From contig JARLHC010000145.1 in NCBI GenBank assembly GCA_031292455.1, forward strand, positions 1-49,647: a DNA stretch of 49,647 bases, given 5' to 3'. Under the pieces are notes generated by a model. That model did not search any database and was not told the DNA's origin. It saw only the letters and a list, made by a program, of their open reading frames with translations. The stretch comes from Ignavibacteriaceae bacterium (GTDB lineage: Bacteria > Bacteroidota > Ignavibacteria > Ignavibacteriales > Ignavibacteriaceae). The position numbers were made by a program, and so were the translations under genes. Numbering within the stretch: the stretch's first letter is position 1; each line of letters opens with the position of its first letter. Positions 18,065-25,907 of this stretch are shown in pieces.

Positions 18065-19840
18065 TCAGGGAAGATTTTTCATCCAGGCATTCCTTAGTGC
18101 AAGCTGATCGGGATTGGGAAATTTGATAATTTCAAAATTATGTTTTCTTTTAGCGGCGGGAAGTTTCCAATCAACCTCGAAATCTTTACCATTACGTGTC
18201 AATGTGAATTTTAAAATATCTCCAGGTTTTTTACCATACATTACCATAAATGCATCCTGCACATTCTCAAGGGTCAGAGTGGTAGTGAATAATTTATTGA
18301 TGATATCACCTTCTCTCATTTTAGTGCTGTTAGTATCAGGCACATTGGAAACGACTATCCTATTATTTGCCACACTGAGCCCGAAACCAAGATCAATTTT
18401 AGAGCTATCAACACCGTTAAATTCCTGATATACTATACCAAGCCAGTTTAAATATTCCTTCAAAGGAAGAGAATCGGATCGAATAATATATTTATATAAA
18501 AAAGTTTTCACTTCAGGATAAGTCATACTTACAATTTCATCATAAAAATCATTTTCTTCAAATGCTTTATTGACTCCATATTTCTTAGCTAATTCCAGGA
18601 TTACTTCTCTAAGGCCTCTTTTACCCCCAGATAATTTTAATATTAATATGTCAAGAAGTGCAGCAGTTACAGGTCCTTTCATATAAATGTTCTGGTATTG
18701 ATCCGGAAATTTATAAGCATTTATGCTCAAGTCGCGGAGGCTTAAATTCTTATTAAAATAGTCGCTCATTATCATTTGTCTTTTCAAACCTTTTACATAG
18801 TCATCCAAAGACATTATTCCAGCACGGAGCTGGAGTATCCACGCAGCCCATTCAGTAGTTCCTTCATAGAACCAGAGATGCTGGGACATTACCGGATTAA
18901 CAAAATTGAAAGGTTCAATAATCTGGCTATGAATATTGAGTGGAGTTATTATATGGAAGAATTCATGTGAAATAACAGTACGCAAATTTTCTTTATATAA
19001 ATCTGTCAACGAGTCTTCTTTGTAAATATATTCTGAGCTATAATTATGTTCCCAAGCTCCATTAGTAATATTTTCAAAATGGAACAAAAAAGTATAATGA
19101 TCAACCGGAAGGCCTTTAGTAAAATTATCCTCCGCATTTAGTATGTCGGTAACCGAATTTAGAATGCCGGAAGATTTCAACAAATCGGTTTTTGAATAGG
19201 TATATATCTTAATAAGACACTTCCCTATTTTTGTTCCGGCTTCAGACAATCTACCAGCAAGGATCGGGGAATCTACTACGCGGTCATAATTTTCTGCAAT
19301 AAAATATCCATTTTTATTTTTATTAAGGGGAGTGCCAATTTTCCATCCTGATGGAGTTTTTATTTTGATATAAATGGGTTCAGACTGCATACCTTCGAAA
19401 TATCCAAAGATACAATGGCCGTTTATGAGCGAATTATCTTTTTCCAGACTGCTACCGGCCATCATAAAGATAGCATGATCCTTAACGTTTGCATGCCACG
19501 TGTCGGAAATTAAGTATTCCAGCTTTTTAGTTCGAGTGGGTCTGGAAATCTCCCATTGATTAGTAGATTTTTGGTTAGTTTGTATTTCTTTACCATTGCC
19601 ATCATAAGCATGAAAAGAACGGACAAATCTACCAATATCCATCAATTCATATGTGCCCGGGGCAGACGCTGCAAATTGATATATCCTGTTTTTTTCAGTT
19701 AAGCGTTCAGGGAAAAGAGTTATTTTGAAGATATGACCAGTCGTATCACTTAAATCGACTATAAATTTCTGCTGAGAGTAGCTGAATGAAGTTAAGAGAA
19801 CAAGAAACAGGATTGTGACTTTATATTTTATTTTGCTCAT
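18065..19840 (-). CDS. M61-family glycyl aminopeptidase with PDZ domain
   Basis: The 591-residue exported protein has a signal peptide (1-22, ending SYSQQ). An N-terminal beta domain is followed by a metallopeptidase domain with the zinc motif His292-Glu293-x-x-His296 (SHEFFH) and the third ligand Glu326 in FYEGTTEW. A C-terminal PDZ domain lies at about 490-575 (GLSVANNRIVVSNV, KMREGDIINKLF). M61 enzymes cut N-terminal Gly or Ala residues. Active-site residues are all present. It is monocistronic and probably periplasmic; no T9SS tail is seen. Confidence 0.92.
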   Translation of the reverse strand: MSKIKYKVTILFLVLLTSFSYSQQKFIVDLSDTTGHIFKITLFPERLTEKNRIYQFAASAPGTYELMDIGRFVRSFHAYDGNGKEIQTNQKSTNQWEISRPTRTKKLEYLISDTWHANVKDHAIFMMAGSSLEKDNSLINGHCIFGYFEGMQSEPIYIKIKTPSGWKIGTPLNKNKNGYFIAENYDRVVDSPILAGRLSEAGTKIGKCLIKIYTYSKTDLLKSSGILNSVTDILNAEDNFTKGLPVDHYTFLFHFENITNGAWEHNYSSEYIYKEDSLTDLYKENLRTVISHEFFHIITPLNIHSQIIEPFNFVNPVMSQHLWFYEGTTEWAAWILQLRAGIMSLDDYVKGLKRQMIMSDYFNKNLSLRDLSINAYKFPDQYQNIYMKGPVTAALLDILILKLSGGKRGLREVILELAKKYGVNKAFEENDFYDEIVSMTYPEVKTFLYKYIIRSDSLPLKEYLNWLGIVYQEFNGVDSSKIDLGFGLSVANNRIVVSNVPDTNSTKMREGDIINKLFTTTLTLENVQDAFMVMYGKKPGDILKFTLTRNGKDFEVDWKLPAAKRKHNFEIIKFPNPDQLALRNAWMKNLP

Positions 19841-20056
19841 AATAATCTCAGTAAATATTGATACAATAATAGTAATTCTAATAATTTAATCTTCTGAATT
19901 ATGACAGACGGCAATACCTTTATATCAGCACATATGATTCGGGAAGCAACAGTTTATCTGTCTCGGCCACGGCTCCTACTTTGATACTTCCGGCAGTTTA
20001 ACCCAAGGTCCGGCACAGACACCTTTACAAAAATACCCAGCCAGCTTTACTAACAA

Positions 20057-21391
20057 TCAACCAGTTATTACTTTGTAATTCTTATTCCGAATCCGGAAGA
20101 TATACTGCACAAAAAATAGTACAAGGATAGGAATAATAGGATAATGAAATCTGGGATCGCCAAAGAATACTATTGCCAGAAGTAAAAAGTATGCTATAAT
20201 AAATAAGAAGAGTCTATCACCATCTTTAAGTTTTTTATAATAGACAGAAAAGATCAAATACATTAAAAAGCCATATATTATAATCATATAATACAATTGG
20301 AACAATCCCATAAAGATCCAATAAGCAGCAGTTTTTTTAATAAAAAGAGATCCTTTCCCTTTTTCTTTGTAGGATAATGTATTGCCCGAATCAGAATAAT
20401 TAATCCCATTTATATTCTGAGCATATGAATCCCTGTCTTCCGCAAACATCCAAAATATTTTTTTAGGTATCCTTGATAAGACCTTAACCGGATTATGGAT
20501 AATATAATCGACAGCATACCGGCGATAAATTTTATCAGCGACATCTTCCTTACCGGAATTTTCTACCTGATGAATTATTTCTTTATTAAGGAAGCTCCAA
20601 CTGAATGTTCCAATTGAATTGGGGTTGTTTCCGATATACAGATCTACTCCACCATTAGTCGATATGAATACGAAATTATCAAACACGTGGTAATTCCTTA
20701 TTGTCCACGGTAATATTGTAATAATCAGAAATAGAAACAGAATTAGAGAGTGCTTAGCAGATTTAATAAAATTATTTTGTTTTATTATAAAATATATTGA
20801 TACCAGTAAAGGCAGAATAATCCCGTACGGTCTTGTAAGTATCATTAATCCGCAAAATATTCCGGATATTATAAACCATTTAATAGTGAACCGGTTAAAA
20901 GCGTAAATTAGAGATAAGAGAGAGAGGTAAAATAAGGTTTGAAATAAAACCGTATCTGATGTAAGAGATGTATAACCAATCTGGTTGGGATAAAACAATA
21001 AGATTATAATTGAAACACGGATTATGATGTTTTGATACCCCAGGCATTTTAGTATCTTATAGAAGAAATAAATACATCCGACAGATAATAATACATTAGC
21101 CAACTTCGCAATAAAAAGAGATGAGGAGAACAGATAAAATAATAAACCTAAAAAGGCAGGATAACCTACAGGGAAAAAGGCAGTTGGGGTCCCATTTTTT
21201 AATGTATATCCTAATCCATCGGAAATGCGTTTAGCTTCAGTATAATAAAAAAGGAAGTCATCCAGGGGTAATGGATTAAAAGCTAAAATCCAAAGTAGTC
21301 TAATAAGAAATGCAATTAATAGAGTTACAGTAAGAAATCTTTTCTCAGAGATCAGGGTAAGCTTATCGAAGAATAAGTTAATGCTTTTCAT
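20057..21391 (-). CDS. GT-C (family 39-like) membrane glycosyltransferase
   Basis: The protein is about 444 residues from the ATG at 21391; a TTG at 21418 would add nine residues. It has about ten or eleven hydrophobic segments. The first periplasmic loop carries the acidic pair and aromatic residues of GT-C enzymes (LPLDDFLFYYTEAKRISDGLGY), followed by AFFPVGYPAFLGLLF. Family members use polyprenyl-linked sugars to modify proteins or lipid A. A periplasmic loop near residues 260-330 has NNPNSIGTFSW. The acceptor is unknown. It is divergent from a second GT-C-like protein at 21601, which suggests a common surface-glycan role but does not prove it. Confidence 0.8.
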   Translation of the reverse strand: MKSINLFFDKLTLISEKRFLTVTLLIAFLIRLLWILAFNPLPLDDFLFYYTEAKRISDGLGYTLKNGTPTAFFPVGYPAFLGLLFYLFSSSLFIAKLANVLLSVGCIYFFYKILKCLGYQNIIIRVSIIILLFYPNQIGYTSLTSDTVLFQTLFYLSLLSLIYAFNRFTIKWFIISGIFCGLMILTRPYGIILPLLVSIYFIIKQNNFIKSAKHSLILFLFLIITILPWTIRNYHVFDNFVFISTNGGVDLYIGNNPNSIGTFSWSFLNKEIIHQVENSGKEDVADKIYRRYAVDYIIHNPVKVLSRIPKKIFWMFAEDRDSYAQNINGINYSDSGNTLSYKEKGKGSLFIKKTAAYWIFMGLFQLYYMIIIYGFLMYLIFSVYYKKLKDGDRLFLFIIAYFLLLAIVFFGDPRFHYPIIPILVLFFVQYIFRIRNKNYKVITG

Positions 21392-21600
21392 ATATATGGA
21401 ACTTATATTTCCCGGCAAGATATATTGTTAATTCTATATCAAAATTATTTGAATTAACATAAGCATTTCGCTGATTATAATAAACATTTGATTTCCGCGG
21501 ATTTATTATACAAGACTATTATAATAGAAATTTGACGAGCAAAAGAGTACAAATTCGCAGTATATTTATGATAGTTGAATTTTAATATTTAGAGATCTGA

Positions 21601-23226
21601 ATGATTAGATTAATCAGAAAACATTGGCCGATAATTATTGTTATGGGTATCTATCTTGTAACAATGATAGTGCTTTTAATACTATCTGTTAATAAAAACC
21701 AAGGCCGCCTGATTTATCCTGTTGATGATACATATATACACATGGCAATTGCAAAGAATGCTGTTCTTTACAATGTATGGGGGGTAACAAGATACGAATT
21801 TACATCATCTACCTCATCTCCACTTTATACCTTTTTAATTGCGATAACCTATAAGGTTTTTGGTGTAAATGAATATGCGCCTTTATTACTCAATTTATTA
21901 TTTGGAATATTGACAATAATTTTTTCTTATTATTTTCTTAAAAAATACATTACAAGCCAGTTACGAATATTCATTTCCTTATTTATAACAGTATTTGTAA
22001 TGCCTCTGCCTTCGCTTACATTTCTTGGGATGGAGCATATACTTCAGTCACTTCTCTCGCTTTGTTTTATATATGTATTCATAAAGACTTTTTCAAAAGC
22101 AGAGATATGGAACCGGAAACAATATTTGTATTTAATGATTCTGTCCCCGTTAGTCACCACTATCAGGTATGAAGGAATATTCCTGGTATTTATTGTCTGC
22201 ATTTTATTATTAATTCAAAAAAGAGTGTTCTATGCAATGGCCATAGGATTTACCGGTCTTTTACCGATAGTGTTATATGGCTTCTGGTCAATGGCACACG
22301 GATGGTATTTCTTTCCCAATTCGGTGCTTCTAAAAGGACTATTACCGAAATTCTCACCTGGAGGATTATTCGATTCAGCAGGGGGGAATTCATTAAAGAA
22401 TATTTACGAAAGCCGTATTATATTGCTTATGGTGATAGCTTCACTATTTATGCTTTTACTAAGTAACATCAGGAAAGAAAAACTAAGTGAAGGGATTAAG
22501 TATGCAAACCTAATTCTTATTGGTATTATCTTTTTCCATATGCAATATGCCCTGACCGGATGGTTTTTCAGATATGAAGCCTATCTTTTACTAATTGGCT
22601 TTATTGTTATCAGCATTTCTATTGATGGATTATTGCCGAAGAATTATTTTAGAGAAATATTCAGTCAAAAATTACCCCATTATGCAGCGTTAATACTCAT
22701 TATTATAATTTTTGCATATCCATATTTTAACAGGGGAATAAATTCATTATGGATTACTCCGCAAGCAACGAATAATATATACGAGCAGCAATACCAAATG
22801 GGAACTTTTCTTAGAGATTATTATAAAGGAAAGACAATTCTGGTAAATGATATTGGGGCAGTTACATATCTTGCCGATATTCGCCTTATTGATTTGTGCG
22901 GGTTAGGAAGCATGGAGACTGCAAAATTAAAGAGGAATAATCTTTTTAATATGCAACAAATAAATAATTTATCACAAAATCGAGATGCAGCCACTGCAAT
23001 TGTATATGATGAAATGCTACAAACAATTTCCGGTTCTCCTCAGCGATGGAAAAGAATGGGACAGTGGGAGATTACAAATAATGTAATTTGCGCAAGCAAT
23101 AAAGTATCGCTGTATGCTATTTCCCCTATATCCGAGGAAAAACTTAAGCAAAACCTTAAACAGTTTGCCGTCAAATTGCCTTCGGATATTAAACAGTCAG
23201 GAGATTATACGGTAACGGGTAATTAG
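21601..23226 (+). CDS. GT-C-like multi-spanning membrane protein
   Basis: The 541-residue protein has a first membrane helix at about 12-30, then the acidic loop motif DDTYIHMAIAKN (about 43-54), the mark of GT-C glycosyltransferases. Roughly ten further hydrophobic helices run to residue 385. The last 150 residues are a soluble domain (ILVNDIGAVTYLADIRLIDL) that resembles the periplasmic tail of these proteins. The start is supported only by weak GAGA upstream. It is divergent from the family 39-like gene at 20057-21391. Donor and acceptor are unknown. Confidence 0.72.
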   Translation: MIRLIRKHWPIIIVMGIYLVTMIVLLILSVNKNQGRLIYPVDDTYIHMAIAKNAVLYNVWGVTRYEFTSSTSSPLYTFLIAITYKVFGVNEYAPLLLNLLFGILTIIFSYYFLKKYITSQLRIFISLFITVFVMPLPSLTFLGMEHILQSLLSLCFIYVFIKTFSKAEIWNRKQYLYLMILSPLVTTIRYEGIFLVFIVCILLLIQKRVFYAMAIGFTGLLPIVLYGFWSMAHGWYFFPNSVLLKGLLPKFSPGGLFDSAGGNSLKNIYESRIILLMVIASLFMLLLSNIRKEKLSEGIKYANLILIGIIFFHMQYALTGWFFRYEAYLLLIGFIVISISIDGLLPKNYFREIFSQKLPHYAALILIIIIFAYPYFNRGINSLWITPQATNNIYEQQYQMGTFLRDYYKGKTILVNDIGAVTYLADIRLIDLCGLGSMETAKLKRNNLFNMQQINNLSQNRDAATAIVYDEMLQTISGSPQRWKRMGQWEITNNVICASNKVSLYAISPISEEKLKQNLKQFAVKLPSDIKQSGDYTVTGN

Positions 23227-23260
23227 AACCAGCCCAGCATATTGCGGTTACTAATATAAA

Positions 23261-23728
23261 TCATGGCTGGGGCATTTGTGAAAGATCGAAAGCACCTTTC
23301 CTTAAATTTATTCCATATTCAAGATATGCTTTCAGACATGCAAGAAAGTTAGCCCATCCTTCAGTATTCCCCATGAGCCATTTAATACCCGCCTCATCAT
23401 TCTCCCTGCTTTTTTCGGTTACTGTAACAAATGTAGAATCAGAACTTTTTTGTAAAAGCGTCATTTCTACAAGAAGTTCCCTTCCATCCATATCATTCCA
23501 ATAAAATGATATATATTTATCCTTTTCTACTTTAGCGACACGAACAGGAAACTCCATATCCATTTCCGGGAATTTCCATATAAGCTTTTTTCCTTCTTCA
23601 ATGCGACCATTGCTTTTTGATATAAAATAATTTGTCATTTTTGCAGGATCAACAATAGCCTCAAAAACCTCGTGTACCGGTTTGAGCATTACCAAGGCTG
23701 CTTTAACTTCAAGAGTTTCAATTTTCAT
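23261..23728 (-). CDS. SRPBCC (AHSA1-like) domain protein
   Basis: The 155-residue cytoplasmic protein has the AHSA1/START-like pattern: KPVHEVFEAIVDPAKMTNYF at the start (residues 16-35), GRIEEGKKLIWKF in the middle and the closing helix NTEGWANFLACLKAYLEYG (about 122-140). The fold binds small hydrophobic ligands; most members are unassigned. AGGAG lies eight bases before the ATG. A TATATTTG promoter element at 23768-23775 stands about 40 bases upstream of the start codon. It is monocistronic and convergent with the GT-C-like gene. Confidence 0.88.
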   Translation of the reverse strand: MKIETLEVKAALVMLKPVHEVFEAIVDPAKMTNYFISKSNGRIEEGKKLIWKFPEMDMEFPVRVAKVEKDKYISFYWNDMDGRELLVEMTLLQKSSDSTFVTVTEKSRENDEAGIKWLMGNTEGWANFLACLKAYLEYGINLRKGAFDLSQMPQP

Positions 23729-23767
23729 TAGATATACTCCTTATTATACTTTTAACGATAAATATTA

Positions 23768-23800
23768 CAAATATATTTATAACATTTCTGTATGGTACAA
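23768..23800 (-). promoter_or_regulatory. Bacteroidota-type promoter of the SRPBCC gene
   Basis: On the minus strand TATATTTG (23775-23768) fits the TAnnTTTG element. TTG at 23800-23798 lies 22 bases upstream, slightly more than the usual 19-21. Transcription would start about 34 bases before the ATG. Confidence 0.5.
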
Positions 23801-23813
23801 TAACTACAAGCAA

Positions 23814-24005
23814 TCAGATCCTTGAAGATTCTAATTCTTCTTCCAAATCTTCAACAGGCTTTGTCAAATTCACTTCTATGCCATGCAGCCGTTTAGCTTT
23901 AACAATTAATAAATACCAGTAAGGAGTGCTGCAAGAATATCGGCAAATAGGTCAGCAACTCAAATACCAAAATAAGATATTCTGCTCCCGAAACCTGATC
24001 AGTTT
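23814..24005 (-). pseudogene. Degraded 3' end of a membrane-protein gene
   Basis: Reading the minus strand leftward from about 24005, one frame gives FGSRISYFGI, a TGA, then VADLFADILAALLTGIY. A second frame continues LIVKAKRLHGIEVNLTKPVE and DLEEELESSRI, ending with a TGA at 23814-23816. One stop and one frameshift therefore break the message. The hydrophobic stretch followed by a basic-acidic tail looks like the last helix of a transporter such as a MATE exporter; that identity is a guess. The rest of the gene is not recognisable upstream. Confidence 0.35.
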
Positions 24006-24093
24006 TTAGGTAGTTAGAGACATACTTATAGGGCGATAGGGGAGGGGGGCGAGGGAGTTAAAAGCCTAAAGAATGGTGTAATTTTCTTTGTCA

Positions 24094-24137
24094 ATGTAGC
24101 TCTCATGTTGCTCTAAGGTTGCTCTTATGTTGCTCTT
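24094..24137 (+). repeat. Four tandem copies of an 11-bp unit
   Basis: Four consecutive near-copies of ATGTTGCTCTN start at 24094, 24105, 24116 and 24127, differing from one another at one to three positions. A related motif occurs in the opposite orientation at 24961-24979, on the other side of the M23 peptidase gene. The region holds no gene. Confidence 0.75.
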
Positions 24138-24228
24138 TGGTAAATAAAACAACACTTCCCTACCCTGTAATTGACCATAGTATATGCAATTAAGAAGAAA
24201 TCATAGAAGGAGGTAATGACTGTCTATT

Positions 24229-24918
24229 TTAATAGACATTTATTGTTTTTTTAACTATTCCGAGGTTTTGTTTAAGGAAATCGGCAGGGTTATAAAAATA
24301 TTGATTTAACTCTTCACGAGTCATTGTAAGCCAGCTTGCGCAGCCAAAGTCATCAAATGATTTTCTGACTTCAAAATGCAAGTGATCATAGTTTCCATTA
24401 AGCTTTTGAGCTTCTGTATGGGTATACAATCTTCCAAGTTTAGTGTTCTGGTCAATCTGCAATCCGTTCCTGACATAGATTTCCTGGAGATGTTTATATG
24501 ATGTATAAATAATTGTATTATCCTTCAATAAATGTTTAACCACTACCGTTTTAAATGGATGGTCAAGATGAATAGAACATACAACGCCAGATGCTACCGG
24601 GTATACAGTTATGTAGCCAGTTGATTTTGCAGGGATAATATCGATAGCAGTATGAATATGATTCTTTAAGTATGACAAGCGCGGACTACCATATTTGCTT
24701 ATTATTTTGATGGAGGAAAATTTATACCTATCGGGAGTTTCAAAGGGAACTTTCCAGGAATCCACGGTTTTGGAAGGCCATACCTCAAGATAAAAGGGGG
24801 CCCATCTAGAACGATCTTTATCGATATAACTTTGCGGAATAACTTTTTTTTGTAATTTACCTGCCTGTAAGAAAATAGCAAGGCACGAAGTAATGAATAT
24901 CAAAGTAAATGTTTTCAT
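24229..24918 (-). CDS. Exported M23-family metallopeptidase
   Basis: The 229-residue protein has a signal peptide (about 1-20). The LytM/M23 domain (about 75-205) shows both zinc motifs: His89-x-x-x-Asp93 in HIHTAID and His179-x-His181 in DHLHFEV. The fold is that of lysostaphin-type endopeptidases that cut peptide cross-links in peptidoglycan; a periplasmic role in wall turnover is likely. It lacks the coiled coil of NlpD/EnvC and the LysM domain of other family members, so the catalytic domain stands nearly alone. It is monocistronic, and 11-bp repeats lie on both sides of it. Confidence 0.88.
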   Translation of the reverse strand: MKTFTLIFITSCLAIFLQAGKLQKKVIPQSYIDKDRSRWAPFYLEVWPSKTVDSWKVPFETPDRYKFSSIKIISKYGSPRLSYLKNHIHTAIDIIPAKSTGYITVYPVASGVVCSIHLDHPFKTVVVKHLLKDNTIIYTSYKHLQEIYVRNGLQIDQNTKLGRLYTHTEAQKLNGNYDHLHFEVRKSFDDFGCASWLTMTREELNQYFYNPADFLKQNLGIVKKTINVY

Positions 24919-25026
24919 ACAATTACTTAATTATAAAATAATTACATTTAAGATTAATACAGCAACATAGATGCAACATAAATAAATCCGGCAATTAAGG
25001 CAATCAAAGATTCAGCAAGGATAAAA

Positions 25027-25758
25027 ATGAGAATAGATATATACATTAAAGTACTTATAACTGCCTGTATTTTATATTCCGGAAAGGCAGCTGCGGGACC
25101 TCCTTTTTTTACGGATGATCCACAACCAGTAGATTTAAATCATTGGGAATTCTATATAGCATCCCAAATGAATTTTATCCAGAAAGATGCAGATATGACT
25201 GCTCCTCATATTGAAATAAATTACGGAGTAATACCTGACTTTCAGTTACACATTGTAGCACCATTGGGTTACGTGAGATCGGAAGCCGGCAAGTCCTATG
25301 GATACAGAGATACGGAAGTGGGGGTGAAATTCCGTATAGTAAATACTGAAGATGGATTTATGGCAGGTATTTTTCCAATAGCGGAACTCCCTACCGGAAA
25401 TGCAGACCAGCAGTTAGGAAACGGAAAGACACAACTATACTTGCCGGTTTGGATTCAGAAGACCTGGGGAAAATTTCAGACTTATTGCGGAGCGGGATAT
25501 TGGATTAATCCAGGTACAGGGAATAATAATTATACATTTGCCGGGTGGGAGGCACAATATGATTTTACATATACTTTAACGTTTGGCGGAGAGATATATT
25601 ATAAGAGTGCGGATACTGAGGATGCGATTAATTCAACCGGGTTTAATTTAGGAGGATATATTAATATAAGCGAGCAACATCATATACTCTTTTCTTTTGG
25701 AAAATCTTTTTCTTTTACAGATTACACTAGTTATATCGGTTATCAAATGACGATATAG
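25027..25758 (+). CDS. Outer membrane barrel of the Phenol_MetA_deg type
   Basis: The 243-residue protein has a signal peptide (about 1-23, ending AAAGPP). The mature start PPFFTDDPQPVDLNHWEFYIAS is typical of the MetA-pathway phenol-degradation-like barrel family. Amphipathic strands of 8-12 residues fill the rest and the last residues, IGYQMTI, suit a barrel end. The family name comes from one degradation cluster and does not show a substrate; no aromatic degradation gene is near. It is followed by the DUF5686 gene after about 150 bases. Confidence 0.78.
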   Translation: MRIDIYIKVLITACILYSGKAAAGPPFFTDDPQPVDLNHWEFYIASQMNFIQKDADMTAPHIEINYGVIPDFQLHIVAPLGYVRSEAGKSYGYRDTEVGVKFRIVNTEDGFMAGIFPIAELPTGNADQQLGNGKTQLYLPVWIQKTWGKFQTYCGAGYWINPGTGNNNYTFAGWEAQYDFTYTLTFGGEIYYKSADTEDAINSTGFNLGGYINISEQHHILFSFGKSFSFTDYTSYIGYQMTI

Positions 25759-25907
25759 TAATCGAGGTGTGAGGTATGACGGCCAGGGGGATCAATGTGA
25801 TGTACGAAAGATTCTCTTTCTTTTCCTATTAAATATTTTAATATTGCGAAGAGGTAATCTTCAGAGAATAAGGGGAATGTTAGGAATAGAAATAATGAGA
25901 GTATTAT

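Noticed and set aside
24030-24060. Purine-rich run with many G residues
   Set aside because: Too short and irregular to assign as a G-quadruplex or a binding site.
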